Below are positions 15,114 to 23,583 of a DNA stretch of 25,041 nucleotides, in pieces. Within the stretch, counting starts at the first letter, position 1. Each line of letters opens with the position of its first letter. Under the pieces are notes generated by a model. It was not told the DNA's origin and ran no database searches. It saw nothing but the letters and a program-made list of their open reading frames with translations. The DNA is taken from contig PFTQ01000019.1 of the NCBI GenBank assembly GCA_002789635.1, positions 1 to 25,041 of the forward strand, in the 5' to 3' direction. This DNA is from Candidatus Aenigmarchaeota archaeon CG_4_9_14_3_um_filter_37_18 (GTDB lineage Archaea > Aenigmatarchaeota > Aenigmatarchaeia > CG10238-14). The translations under genes and the position numbers were made by a program.

Positions 15114-16553
15114 CTACTTCTTTCCAAATCTTTTCTTTGCAATAACCTTAACTGCATTCAAAGCTCTCTTAGGATCCTGCACAGCTTTCCTTATCAATCT
15201 CTTAGGGTCATGTCTCAATGTCTTTTCTATCCAGCCGCTTTTGCCCATCCAGTTCTTGTCGCAAATTTCCCTCGCTCTAAAATAAACTTTCTGGAATTCT
15301 TCCAGTGGTATTGTATCATCAAGCAGAAGAGGAACCTTATAATTCTCGTGCCTTAATAACGTCCAGTCCATATCATCGCTGACTTTGCCTCTTTCTTTTG
15401 CTATCTGCCATATCAATGTCCCTGGAAAAGGCGTCATCACAAAATGCCAAAGCTTGTAAGCGCCATTATCATACATGAACTTGATCAGGCCAAGCGTTTC
15501 CTTCATGTCTTCTATAGTCTCGCCAGGGGAACCGAAAATGAAGCTCCCATAGACTTTTATCCCATACTTTTTTCCTAGCAGGCACGCTTTTTTATTGTCT
15601 TCAACTGTTACATTTCCGCCCTTGAGCCAATTGAGCATTCTTTCGCTTCCGCTTTCAAAACCGAAGTTCATAGACCTGATATTCAAATCCTTCAGTATCT
15701 TCATCATCTCGTCGTCCATCAAGTTAGCCCTGGGCTGGCATGAGAATGCAATCTTCCCCTTTAACCCTTCTTTCTCAAGAAGCTTAGCCAGTTTTTTAAG
15801 CCTTTCCTTGTCGATAACGAATGTGTCATCTGTTATTTGGAAATGGTCTATCCCATATTTCTCAATTCTGTCTTTGATTTCTCTCATCACATAGTCTAAC
15901 GAATGGAAGCGGACTCTCTGCCAAAAAAGTTTGGTTGAACAAAATTTGCATGAAAATGGGCATCCGCGCTCAGTCATCAATAATGTTTCCTTACCATCTT
16001 TCTCATTCCAACTCACCCATCTTTTCATAAAATATCTTCTATCAAGAAACGACAGGTCTTTCATCGGTATTGTATCAAGGTCCTTTATTAACTCGCGTTT
16101 TTCTGTCTTCACTAATTTTCCTTTATCCCAAAAAACAAGCCCTTTAATTCTTCTCAGTTTTCTTGGATCAAATTTCCCTTCTTTCTCATAGAGTTTCATT
16201 AATTCTAGAGCAGTTTCTTCTCCTTCCCCAGCCACGCCTATATTCATATCTTTTGTCAAACATTCAGGCAGGGTAGATATATGTATTCCCCCCATGATGA
16301 CGACCACGTCTTTTCTTTTTTCCTTGATCAACTTAGCAAGCCTCACAGCCCTGTCATAATACGCTGTCATTGATGATATACCGATGACATCAAACTTCTC
16401 CTTGAAAACACCTTTACTTACATTTTCCCAAGTGGCGTCTATTATTTTTGTTTCCTTTAATCCCATGTATTCTTTCAAATATGTTGCGATTGAAACTAAT
16501 CCCATAGGTGGATGTTTCTCATCTTCAAAAACATTAACCAAGGCTAGCTTCAT
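15114..16553 (-). CDS. Cobalamin-binding-type radical SAM protein
   Basis: A 479-residue protein with an N-terminal Rossmann-like B12-binding-type domain (about 1-150; PPMGLVSIATYLKE, VIGISSMTAYYDRAV, VIMGGIHISTLPE, GVAGEGEETALEL). A radical SAM domain follows, with the cluster motif CPFSCKFC (Cys198, 202, 205). FGFESGSERMLNWLKGG and GSFIFGSPGETIEDM are conserved strands of the barrel. Such enzymes carry out methylations or rearrangements on lipids and sugars; the substrate here is unknown. The last 45 residues are very basic (KTLRHDPKRLIRK...KKRFGKK), which may promote membrane contact. It is read against the flanking glycan genes, and diverges from the HprK-like gene. Confidence 0.88.
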   Translation of the reverse strand: MKLALVNVFEDEKHPPMGLVSIATYLKEYMGLKETKIIDATWENVSKGVFKEKFDVIGISSMTAYYDRAVRLAKLIKEKRKDVVVIMGGIHISTLPECLTKDMNIGVAGEGEETALELMKLYEKEGKFDPRKLRRIKGLVFWDKGKLVKTEKRELIKDLDTIPMKDLSFLDRRYFMKRWVSWNEKDGKETLLMTERGCPFSCKFCSTKLFWQRVRFHSLDYVMREIKDRIEKYGIDHFQITDDTFVIDKERLKKLAKLLEKEGLKGKIAFSCQPRANLMDDEMMKILKDLNIRSMNFGFESGSERMLNWLKGGNVTVEDNKKACLLGKKYGIKVYGSFIFGSPGETIEDMKETLGLIKFMYDNGAYKLWHFVMTPFPGTLIWQIAKERGKVSDDMDWTLLRHENYKVPLLLDDTIPLEEFQKVYFRAREICDKNWMGKSGWIEKTLRHDPKRLIRKAVQDPKRALNAVKVIAKKRFGKK

Positions 16554-16627
16554 AAAACCACTCTACAAAATTTAGATAAATACTTATTTAATTTAAGCTT
16601 AAAAAGAACACTATATTTGTGAGTTAA

Positions 16628-17593
16628 ATGCCAAAAAATAAAACAGAATTTTTTTATTACAATATACACGGGTTAAAAATACAGACAAATTTCGATGTAA
16701 AATTCTTCGGGGAATCCATACCAGATTATTTCTCTGTTAAAAAACTGAGCAATTCCGACCTCAAAATATTCAAAGTAAAAGACATATCAGAGCAAGGCTT
16801 CAAAATGAGAGCCCCTCCATACACTCTAACAAAAGGAAAATCCATGCTTCACAGGTATTCATTTGCAATTCCATGTAAATTCTCCCTGACAGATTTGGAT
16901 GGCAAGACAACAATAGAATTCACAGACTTTTATCATAAATTGATAGGGACAAAACATATATTCCACAATATACTTCAGATAAAATTCCTTCAGAGAAATA
17001 TGCTTATGATTCATGCAGCGTGTGTGAATAAAGATGGAAAAGGAATCATAGTAACTGGATGGGATAAATCTGGCAAAACGACCACAGCCTCGATAATAGA
17101 CAACCAACTTCTCTCAGATGATATAACAATAACAGATGGAAAAATGTTTTATGCATATCCAAGGACTATAAGAAAATTCACCGGCTTTAAATTCCCACTA
17201 CAATCCCAGCTTTCATACATTCCATATTTCAATAGGTTTCTTAAAAAAATAATTGGCTATGAAGAGAGGTTTGACATTAAACCTAGAACAAAGTCAGTGA
17301 AGCCTGACTATATATTTGCAATCAGGAGAGAAGGCAGGGGAATAAAAAAATTAACGAAAGAAGAAGCGGTCAGATTCCTTATGAACCAGTCAATGTACCA
17401 CGGGGCGTTTTCTGACCCGAAATTTTTGTTGTTTGCCTACGCTTCGTATTACGATTTTGACATACCGATCATGTTTAAGAAGCGATTGAAAATTTTGGAA
17501 GACTTGTGCTCGAAGACTAAGAATTATATGGTGATGTCTGAAGACAAAACCGAGCTAGCAGAGATGATGAAGAAAACACTGAAGAAAAGCTAA
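16628..17593 (+). CDS. HPr-kinase/PEPCK-like P-loop kinase
   Basis: A 321-residue protein. The central motif MIHAACVNKDGKGI followed by GWDKSGKTTTA (P-loop, 144-154) and LLSDD (Asp164-Asp165) is the pattern of HPr kinase and the related PEP-carboxykinase fold. True HPr kinases act in sugar-uptake control with HPr, and archaea like this lack that phosphotransfer system. Archaeal and bacterial homologues often sit in glycan or peptide-modification clusters with glycosyltransferases, as here. I therefore infer a small-molecule or protein kinase in surface-glycan synthesis, substrate unknown. The N-terminal 120 residues are beta-rich and unassigned. Its stop overlaps the stop of the converging methyltransferase gene (CTAA, 17590-17593). 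Confidence 0.7.
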   Translation: MPKNKTEFFYYNIHGLKIQTNFDVKFFGESIPDYFSVKKLSNSDLKIFKVKDISEQGFKMRAPPYTLTKGKSMLHRYSFAIPCKFSLTDLDGKTTIEFTDFYHKLIGTKHIFHNILQIKFLQRNMLMIHAACVNKDGKGIIVTGWDKSGKTTTASIIDNQLLSDDITITDGKMFYAYPRTIRKFTGFKFPLQSQLSYIPYFNRFLKKIIGYEERFDIKPRTKSVKPDYIFAIRREGRGIKKLTKEEAVRFLMNQSMYHGAFSDPKFLLFAYASYYDFDIPIMFKKRLKILEDLCSKTKNYMVMSEDKTELAEMMKKTLKKS

Positions 17594-18105
17594 TTTTTTA
17601 GCCGATATTCTACATATATTTCACTGAAACCCCCAATCCAATAACACCAAAACCTTTCGCAGAACTTTGTATTCAAGTTAGCAAAGAAGGAAAAGAAGCT
17701 GCTTATCACTTTTTTAGGCAGAGTCTCTCTGTAAGATGAGTAGTTCAGCTTCAATTTTTCTATTCTAAAATTTGTGTCCCTTTCCAAATCGATAAAGCTT
17801 TGGCATGCATAATAGTGTTTGTGATCAGGGTTGCCATATGCGTTGACACATGAAAAATGCGGGACTCTTATAATAAGCTTCCCTCTAGGCTTTAGGATTC
17901 TTTCAACTTCTTTCAATACCTTGAATGGCTTTCTCAAGTGTTCAAGAACATGTGACATGTAGACAGCATCAAACTCATTCTTTTTGAAAGGATAAGGAAG
18001 TTTATTCAGATCACGAATTATGTCAGCATCACTATTAGGATTTTTATCTATTCCAATAGAACTAGGATATTTTCTTTTGCCGCAGCCAATATCCAATATT
18101 TTCAT
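17590..18105 (-). CDS. Small SAM-dependent methyltransferase
   Basis: A 171-residue class I methyltransferase. Motif I is KILDIGCGKRKYPSSIGID; FDAVYMSHVLEHLRKP is the post-motif and motif IV region; and ILKPRGKLIIRVPHFS is motif VI. It begins directly at motif I, so it lacks the usual N-terminal extension and is about as short as the fold allows. Members of this type in surface-polysaccharide clusters methylate sugars, but the substrate cannot be read here. A TATA-like TTAAAAAGG (minus strand, 18128-18136) is 27 bp upstream of the ATG, consistent with a leaderless message. Just beyond this promoter lies the TnpB element, so the insertion has not removed it. Confidence 0.85.
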   Translation of the reverse strand: MKILDIGCGKRKYPSSIGIDKNPNSDADIIRDLNKLPYPFKKNEFDAVYMSHVLEHLRKPFKVLKEVERILKPRGKLIIRVPHFSCVNAYGNPDHKHYYACQSFIDLERDTNFRIEKLKLNYSSYRETLPKKVISSFFSFFANLNTKFCERFWCYWIGGFSEIYVEYRLKN

Positions 18106-18127
18106 TTTTTTGCTTATGGAAACCCAC

Positions 18128-18136
18128 CTTTTTAAC
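18128..18136 (-). promoter_or_regulatory. TATA-like box of the methyltransferase gene
   Basis: On the minus strand the sequence GTTAAAAAGG is centred 27 bp upstream of the ATG at 18105, the spacing of a leaderless archaeal promoter. Confidence 0.5.
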
Positions 18137-18209
18137 TTCGTAGCCGAGAATTTTCCTACCTTTCGAGAGGGGATGAATCAGTTTTAGTAACAATTATGAA
18201 TTGATAATT

Positions 18210-18217
18210 ATTTATAG
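18210..18217 (+). promoter_or_regulatory. TATA-like box of the rhh-tnpB pair
   Basis: ATTTATAG lies about 25 bp before the ATG at 18239. A second AT-rich box (TTATATATA, about 18227-18235) is closer and could serve a start further downstream. Confidence 0.4.
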
Positions 18218-18238
18218 TCATTCTACTTATATATACTT

Positions 18239-18373
18239 ATGTGGAAATCAATAAAGATAAAGGAAAAAACGAAGAAAGAACTAGACAAACTAAAAATTCA
18301 TCATAGGCAAAGTTATAACGAAATTATAATGGAGATGATAAAGAATGCAACTCACACAACAAATAAAAATTGA
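18239..18373 (+). CDS. Small ribbon-helix-helix-like protein overlapping tnpB
   Basis: A 44-residue frame starting MWKSIKIKEKTKKELDKLKI and continuing HHRQSYNEIIMEMIKNATH. The pattern (a short strand, then Lys/Leu-rich helix, then SYNEII helix) is that of small archaeal ribbon-helix-helix proteins such as VapB-type regulators. It overlaps the first 29 bases of tnpB in another frame, so the two are surely co-transcribed. A DNA-binding autoregulator of the element is a reasonable inference. There is no TnpA (Y1 transposase) here. A TATA-like box lies about 25 bp upstream. It is too short to appear in most gene calls. Confidence 0.6.
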   Translation: MWKSIKIKEKTKKELDKLKIHHRQSYNEIIMEMIKNATHTTNKN

Positions 18374-19604
18374 ATCAACAGAAGAACAACAAAAGGTTCT
18401 TTGGGACTTGTCAGAAAAATGTAGGCTTATTTACAACCTTGCTCTTAAAGAAAGAAAAGATAACTGGAAAACAAATAGAGACAAACCTAAAGAGCAAAGA
18501 AATTACATCACATATATAGATCAACAGAACCAACTGCCAAAAATAAAAGAAAAATACCCAGAATATAAGTGGGTTTATTCAAAGGTTTTACAACTAACTC
18601 TCAAGAAATTGGATGCTAATTTTAAGTCATTTTTTGTTCTGAAAAAGAATGGTAATAAGAGTGCTAATCCCCCAAAATTCAGAGGCAAAAAATATTTCAC
18701 AACCATGTGTTACAATCAAAGTGGTTTCAAAGTAGAGGATGGTTTCGTAGAATTATCCCACAGACACCCTTCTGATATTGACCTAAAATTTGAAATCCCT
18801 GAGAAATTCACTTTTGAAAAATTGTATCAAGTATCAATCTACCAAAAAGACAATGACTTTTTTGTTTCAATAGTTTATGAAAAAACAAGGAAAGAGTATA
18901 TTGATAACGGTAAATATCAAGCATTTGATTTGGGAGCAACAAAACACACAGCAGTAAATAGCGAAGGAAAATTCATAGAGTTCACAAACAAGAGGCTAGA
19001 CAAGTATTGGGAATCAAAAATCCAAGAAGTTCAAAGCAAAAGAGACCATTGTAAAAAGAATAGTAAAAAATGGAAATGGTATGACAAAAAGCTGAACAAG
19101 ATGAAAAGAAAATCTGCAAATCAGTTGAAAGATTTTCAACATAAACTATCAAGAAAAATAGTTGATAATACCAAAGCAAATACAATAATAGTTGGAAAAT
19201 TATCAGTAAAACAATTAACACAAATAAATAAATATGAAAAAGGACTACATAGATCAATACATAATACAGGTAATATTTTTCGTTTTGTTAGATTTCTGAC
19301 CTACAAAGCAGAACTTGTAGGTAAAAGAATAATAGAAATCAATGAAAGAGGAACTACAAAAGAATGTTGTGTGTGTGGTAAAAAACAAGACATGCCATTA
19401 CACAAAAGGATATATGAATGTGATTGCGGAAACGGAATTGATAGAGATAAGAACTCGGCAGTAAATATATTAAAACGTTTCCTATCACAGAACGCCTTGT
19501 GGACAGGTGACCTTGAAAAGGTCTTCTGCGAACAGTCAAAGGTAAAACAAAAATTTCCCAAGTTGGGTTCGGAGAACTCGCAGGAAGCTCCTTGTGAAAG
19601 CTAG
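18345..19604 (+). CDS. tnpB: TnpB RNA-guided nuclease (IS200/IS605 or IS1341 type)
   Basis: A 419-residue TnpB/OrfB. N-terminal helical region MQLTQQIKIESTEEQQ...CRLIYNLALKER is typical. RuvC motif I is AFDLGATKHTAV (Asp195). RuvC II reads TIIVGKLSVKQ, where most TnpBs have Glu in the IVVEDL position; here it is Gly284. A Glu is instead found at 334 in EINERGTTKECC, just before the zinc finger, which may be the relocated catalytic residue. The zinc finger uses CCVCG and CDCG; RuvC III is GIDRDKNSAVNIL (Asp366). TnpB cuts DNA guided by an RNA made from the element's right end, promoting retention of the transposon. No tnpA is adjacent, so this is a non-autonomous or tnpB-only element. It sits between the methyltransferase and a glycosyltransferase. 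I could not define exact element ends. Confidence 0.92.
   Translation: MQLTQQIKIESTEEQQKVLWDLSEKCRLIYNLALKERKDNWKTNRDKPKEQRNYITYIDQQNQLPKIKEKYPEYKWVYSKVLQLTLKKLDANFKSFFVLKKNGNKSANPPKFRGKKYFTTMCYNQSGFKVEDGFVELSHRHPSDIDLKFEIPEKFTFEKLYQVSIYQKDNDFFVSIVYEKTRKEYIDNGKYQAFDLGATKHTAVNSEGKFIEFTNKRLDKYWESKIQEVQSKRDHCKKNSKKWKWYDKKLNKMKRKSANQLKDFQHKLSRKIVDNTKANTIIVGKLSVKQLTQINKYEKGLHRSIHNTGNIFRFVRFLTYKAELVGKRIIEINERGTTKECCVCGKKQDMPLHKRIYECDCGNGIDRDKNSAVNILKRFLSQNALWTGDLEKVFCEQSKVKQKFPKLGSENSQEAPCES
19509..19604 (+). ncRNA. Candidate reRNA/omega-RNA scaffold at the tnpB 3' end
   Basis: The end of the tnpB gene is dense in hairpins: GACCTT-GAA-AAGGTC (19509-19523), CCCAA-G-TTGGG (19557-19567), GTTC-GGA-GAAC (19567-19577) and AGGA-AGC-TCCT (19582-19592). 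The second and third share a base, so they are alternatives. In characterised elements the guide RNA scaffold overlaps the 3' end of tnpB and its guide extends past the transposon's right end. The matching protein tail (after residue 380) is low-complexity and unlike a conserved domain. The exact RNA ends are unknown. Confidence 0.4.
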
Positions 19605-19617
19605 AGTAGTCCACTAA

Positions 19618-19625
19618 TTATTTAA
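19618..19625 (+). promoter_or_regulatory. TATA-like box of the GT4 gene
   Basis: TTATTTAA lies 26 bp before the ATG at 19648 and just past the tnpB stop. It gives the glycosyltransferase operon its own promoter. Confidence 0.5.
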
Positions 19626-19647
19626 CAAGATATTAAAACATGATTTT

Positions 19648-20790
19648 ATGAGAATAGGCATAGTGATCAGGCACTGCAGAAATTTTAAAGCGTCGAGGTA
19701 TGTAATAGAAGTATCAAGATATTTCTGTGATAAAGGGCATGAAGTTCATGTATTCACAAGCGAGTGGGATAATCTCGATAAAAGGGTTGTTATTCAAAAA
19801 ATCCCAAAAATTACAAACATTTTTTTTATTCAAGAGATGATTTTTTTGATAATAACCTCTATAATTCTGAAATTCTATAAGTTTGATGTTACATTATCGC
19901 AGGCAACCAGATATTTTTCTCCAGATGTCTGTGAGATGCAGTTTGTCTATAAGAGATGGTCTGAAGAAAGAAAGTCAAGCAAGAATGTTGGCAAAGACCT
20001 TAAGCTAAAATTCAGGGAGTTGAGATTGAGAGGGCAGGATATATTCTCCCCATTTATGGAAGGTTTCAATTTAAGAAACTGCAAACAAATAATAGCAATT
20101 TCTGATATTGTTAAAAAAGAAATAGAAAATTTATACAAAATATCACCGGATAAAATAAATATTGTTCATAGTGGGGCAAATCTAGAGTTCTTCAATCCCA
20201 AAAAAAAGAAATATAGGAACCAGATCTTTAAGAGGCATGGGATAGACCAGAAAAATATATTACTTATTTTCGTGGGAAATCCTTTTGACAGAAAAGGCCT
20301 TGAATACGTGATAAGAGCTTTGCCAAAAGTTAAAAACAAAAAAACAAATCTTCTTGTGATAGGAAGAAAAGATGTTTCAGATATGCCATTCTACCAAAAA
20401 TTATCTGAAGAGTTGAATATTGCAAAAAAAATTAAATTCATTGGTCTGACACCAGAAGTGGATAAATATTTAGCATCTTCTGATATGTTTTTGTTCCCGA
20501 CTTTGTATGAGCCTTTTGGTCTTGTTATTTTAGAGGCCATGTCATCTGGCATTCCTGTGATTACTTCTAAGGCTGCTGGGGCTGCTGAATTGATTGAAAA
20601 TATGAAAGATGGAATTATACTCAAAAATACAAAAGATTATAATGAGATTGCACAAAAGATTAATTATCTGCTTGAAGATAAGGAAAGAATGAAAGAGATG
20701 GGAAAGAGAGCAAGAATGAGGGCAGAGAAATATTCTTGGAATGCTGCAGCAGAAAAAATGTTAAAAGTTTTTGAAAAGGTGAAAAAATGA
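19648..20790 (+). CDS. GT4-family glycosyltransferase
   Basis: A 380-residue GT-B glycosyltransferase. The donor-binding half is clear: INIVHSGANLEFFNP, LLIFVGNPFDRKGLEYVI, and the E-x7-E motif in YEPFGLVILEAMSSGIPVITSKAAGAAELI (read as EPFGLVILE and SGIPVITS). The acceptor half begins MRIGIVIRHCRNFKASRYVIE. Family GT4 enzymes are retaining transferases using nucleotide sugars or similar donors; the sugar is not predictable. It overlaps the following radical SAM gene by four bases (ATGA), so the two are translationally coupled. It is the first gene of a rightward run of six that continues off the window. Confidence 0.9.
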   Translation: MRIGIVIRHCRNFKASRYVIEVSRYFCDKGHEVHVFTSEWDNLDKRVVIQKIPKITNIFFIQEMIFLIITSIILKFYKFDVTLSQATRYFSPDVCEMQFVYKRWSEERKSSKNVGKDLKLKFRELRLRGQDIFSPFMEGFNLRNCKQIIAISDIVKKEIENLYKISPDKINIVHSGANLEFFNPKKKKYRNQIFKRHGIDQKNILLIFVGNPFDRKGLEYVIRALPKVKNKKTNLLVIGRKDVSDMPFYQKLSEELNIAKKIKFIGLTPEVDKYLASSDMFLFPTLYEPFGLVILEAMSSGIPVITSKAAGAAELIENMKDGIILKNTKDYNEIAQKINYLLEDKERMKEMGKRARMRAEKYSWNAAAEKMLKVFEKVKK

Positions 20791-22235
20791 AAATTTTAAT
20801 GTTAAATCCACCATTTATACCTAAATATTCTAGGCAGAGTAGAAGCCCTGCAAAGACGAAGGGTGGGACAATTTATTTTCCGTACTTTTTAGCCTATGCT
20901 GCTGGCGTTCTTGAAAAAAATGGGTTTAACGTCAAATTATTGGATGCCGTTGCAAAAGATCTATCTCATGATGAGACTTTAGATGTTATTAAAAAATTTA
21001 ATCCTTCTTTAGTTGTTGTTGACACGAGCACGCCAAGCATAATTAATGATGTTGAATTTGCCTCTAGAATCAAGAAAAAATTAGAAAATGTTCATGTAAA
21101 TTTAGTCGGCACCCATCCTACCCATCTTCCAGAAGAAACCCTTAAGATGTCAGATAAAATCGACTCTGTCTGTGTTTGGGAATATGATTATACCGTTCGT
21201 GATCTTGCAATAGCTTTGGAAAAAGGAATGGATTTAAAAAATGTAGAAGGATTGTGTTTTAGGGGAGGAAAAAAAATTGTAAAAAATAAATCAAGAACAT
21301 TGATCCAAAATTTAGATGATCTGCCGTTTGTTTCCGAAGTCTACAAAAAACACCTCAATATCAAAGATTATTTTTATGCTTCTGTCGAATACCCACAAGT
21401 CACAATTCTAACAGCAAGGGGATGTCCTTATAACTGCACTTTTTGTAACAGCCCATTCAAGGCTTCTTATAGGTTTAGGAGTGTTGAAAATGTTATTCAA
21501 GAGCTTGAATTCATCAAAAATGAATTACCAGAAGTCAGGGAAGTGATGATAGAAGATGAAACATTTCCTGCTGTTAAATCAAGAACAATAAAACTCTGTG
21601 ATGAAATAATAAAAAGAAAAATAAATATGAAATGGTCTTGCAATGCACGTGTGAATACAGATTTTGAAACACTCAAAACAATGAAAAAGGCAGGGTGCAG
21701 ATTATTATGTGTCGGGTTTGAATCCCCAGTTCAAGGAATACTAGATAGTATAAAAAAGGGGACTACAAAAAATACTCAGATCGAATTCATGAATAATTGC
21801 AACAGACTGGGTTTGTTGGTAAATGGCTGTTTTATCCTTGGATTGCCCGGGGATACAAAAGAGACCATTAGAAATACAATCGAGTTTGCAAAGTTATTGA
21901 ATCCTGACACAGCACAATTTTATCCGTTGATGGTTTATCCTGGCTTGCCTGCATATGAATGGGCAAAACAAAAAAAATATTTGACAACAGAAGATTATTC
22001 TAAATGGCTGACAAAGGAAGGATGGCATAATTGTGTTCTTGACAGGCCAGATTTATTAGGTGAGGAATTGCTTAAAATGTGCGATAAGGCTAGAATGGAA
22101 TTCTATTTAAGGCCCAAATATTTCATAAAAAGATTAAAATTTTTGGCTAGAGGCAAAGGCGAAATAAAAAGGGTTATTATTGGTGGAAATACATTTTTTA
22201 GATATTTAATTAAAGTTCTTAAACATAATGAATAG
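20787..22235 (+). CDS. Cobalamin-binding-type radical SAM protein
   Basis: A 482-residue protein. The N-terminal half (1-180) is the B12-binding-type fold (MKILMLNPPF, FPYFLAYAAGVLEKNG, LVVVDTSTPS, VNLVGTHPTHLPEE). The radical SAM cluster motif is CPYNCTFC (Cys213, 217, 220) and the barrel shows VGFESPVQGILDSIKKG and GCFILGLPGDTKETI. The classic DxHxxG cobalamin motif is not seen, as in many members of this class. Similar proteins act on hopanoids, lipids and sugars; the target here is unknown. It shares the overall plan with the proteins at 15114 and 24723 but is too different to be a recent copy. Its start overlaps the GT4 stop. Confidence 0.9.
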   Translation: MKILMLNPPFIPKYSRQSRSPAKTKGGTIYFPYFLAYAAGVLEKNGFNVKLLDAVAKDLSHDETLDVIKKFNPSLVVVDTSTPSIINDVEFASRIKKKLENVHVNLVGTHPTHLPEETLKMSDKIDSVCVWEYDYTVRDLAIALEKGMDLKNVEGLCFRGGKKIVKNKSRTLIQNLDDLPFVSEVYKKHLNIKDYFYASVEYPQVTILTARGCPYNCTFCNSPFKASYRFRSVENVIQELEFIKNELPEVREVMIEDETFPAVKSRTIKLCDEIIKRKINMKWSCNARVNTDFETLKTMKKAGCRLLCVGFESPVQGILDSIKKGTTKNTQIEFMNNCNRLGLLVNGCFILGLPGDTKETIRNTIEFAKLLNPDTAQFYPLMVYPGLPAYEWAKQKKYLTTEDYSKWLTKEGWHNCVLDRPDLLGEELLKMCDKARMEFYLRPKYFIKRLKFLARGKGEIKRVIIGGNTFFRYLIKVLKHNE

Positions 22236-22301
22236 GATTGTTTTTTAAATGCCAGATTTATGAGTTAAATAGTTTAAAATAAAAATTAAATTCTGAAGAT
22301 A

Positions 22302-23582
22302 ATGAAATACAATTTTATAATTCTTGGCGGGGGAATAACAGGATTATTTGTTGGGTATAAATTAAGTGAGAGAGGAAAAAAAGTCTTGATAATTGAAAAA
22401 TCAAAGGATTTAGGCGGTTTGTTGGGGTCAATTCAAACTAAAGGAGACCCAATCGAAAAATATTATCATCATGTATTTGTCAATGACAAGAATTTTCTTG
22501 AGTTGATCAAGGAACTGAAAATTAATGATAAATTCAATTGGTTTGAATCCAGCCTGGGTTTTTACAATAAAGGAAAAATATACGATCTATCAACACCTTT
22601 TCATTTTGTTTGGTTTAAGCCCCTCAATATAATTGAAAAATTAAGATTCGGCCTTTTTACTCTTAAAATAAAATTGATGAAAAATTTAGACAGATTGGAT
22701 GATAAAATAGCTGAAGATTGGATAATCGAAAATGTTGGTAGGGATGTTTATGAGAAATTTTTTCATCCGCTGCTAAAAAGTAAATATGGCGGAAACTCGG
22801 ACAAAGTATCTGCTGCGTGGTTTATAGAAAGAATTAAATTAAGAACAACCGGCGGCATAAGCAGGGAAAAACTCGGCTATATGAATGGAGGGTTTAATCT
22901 TTTGGTGAAAATTTTAGAAAAAAAAATTTTAGAAAATGACGGAAAAATTCTGAGAGAAAAAAATATCAGTAAATTAATTATTAAAAATAATTTAATTCAA
23001 GGAGTAATTTTTGATGGAAAAAGGATCAAATCTGATTATGTTATAAGCACAATCCCATTGCCTGAGCTTGCAAAATTCAAAGAACTGCCAGAAGATTTTA
23101 GAAAAAAAGTATCAAAAATAAAATACCAAGGGGCTATATGTCTGATTCTTGGTTTAGACAGGCAATTGACTGATTTCTATTGGACAAATATAATTGACGA
23201 ATCTTCTATAGGGGCTTTGATAGAGCACACAAACTTTCAGCCGCTGGAAAAATATAATGATAATATAATTTACTTGGCAAGCTACCCTGATTTTGAATCA
23301 GAAGTTTGGAGCATATCAGAAAAAAAAGTTTTTGAAAAATATTTTGATGAATTGAAAAAATTATTTCCAGATTTAAAGCGAAAAAACGTCAAATGGTGGA
23401 AATTATCAAGGGATAAAAATGCAGGCTTAGTGTATGAAACAGGCTATAGAAAAAAAAGAATCAGAAACAAAACCCCAATTAATAATTTAATTATTGGCGG
23501 GATGTTTAATGGGTATCCAGAAAGATCAATAGAATCATCTATATCTGCTGGAAAAGATATTTTAAAATTAGTCGAGGGTTAA
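22302..23582 (+). CDS. FAD-dependent amine oxidase/HemY-like oxidoreductase
   Basis: A 426-residue flavoprotein. The N-terminal dinucleotide-binding motif is IILGGGITGLFVGYKLSERG, ending in LLIIEKS-type acidic position (VLIIEKSKDLGGLLGS). The C-terminal FAD-contact motif NNLIIGGMFNGYPERSIESSISAGKDI is the usual end of the family. Members of this COG1232-like group in archaeal and bacterial glycan clusters are thought to oxidise or isomerise sugar intermediates; haem synthesis is unlikely in this context. A TTTAAAATAAAA box lies about 27 bp before the ATG, so it can be transcribed on its own as well as with the radical SAM gene upstream. One base separates its stop from the transporter ATG. 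Confidence 0.82.
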   Translation: MKYNFIILGGGITGLFVGYKLSERGKKVLIIEKSKDLGGLLGSIQTKGDPIEKYYHHVFVNDKNFLELIKELKINDKFNWFESSLGFYNKGKIYDLSTPFHFVWFKPLNIIEKLRFGLFTLKIKLMKNLDRLDDKIAEDWIIENVGRDVYEKFFHPLLKSKYGGNSDKVSAAWFIERIKLRTTGGISREKLGYMNGGFNLLVKILEKKILENDGKILREKNISKLIIKNNLIQGVIFDGKRIKSDYVISTIPLPELAKFKELPEDFRKKVSKIKYQGAICLILGLDRQLTDFYWTNIIDESSIGALIEHTNFQPLEKYNDNIIYLASYPDFESEVWSISEKKVFEKYFDELKKLFPDLKRKNVKWWKLSRDKNAGLVYETGYRKKRIRNKTPINNLIIGGMFNGYPERSIESSISAGKDILKLVEG

Positions 23583-23583
23583 A

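Larger units (their letters stand above)
18150..19615 (+). mobile_element. tnpB-only transposon (approximate limits)
   Basis: The unit contains the small RHH-like gene and tnpB, with no Y1 transposase. Its left limit must lie between the methyltransferase promoter (18136) and the RHH gene (18239). Its right limit must lie shortly after the tnpB stop (19604), because the next glycosyltransferase has its own TATA-like box at about 19618. The limits given are approximate: I saw no clear terminal inverted repeats, as expected for IS200/IS605-type elements, which use subterminal hairpins. Confidence 0.5.
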
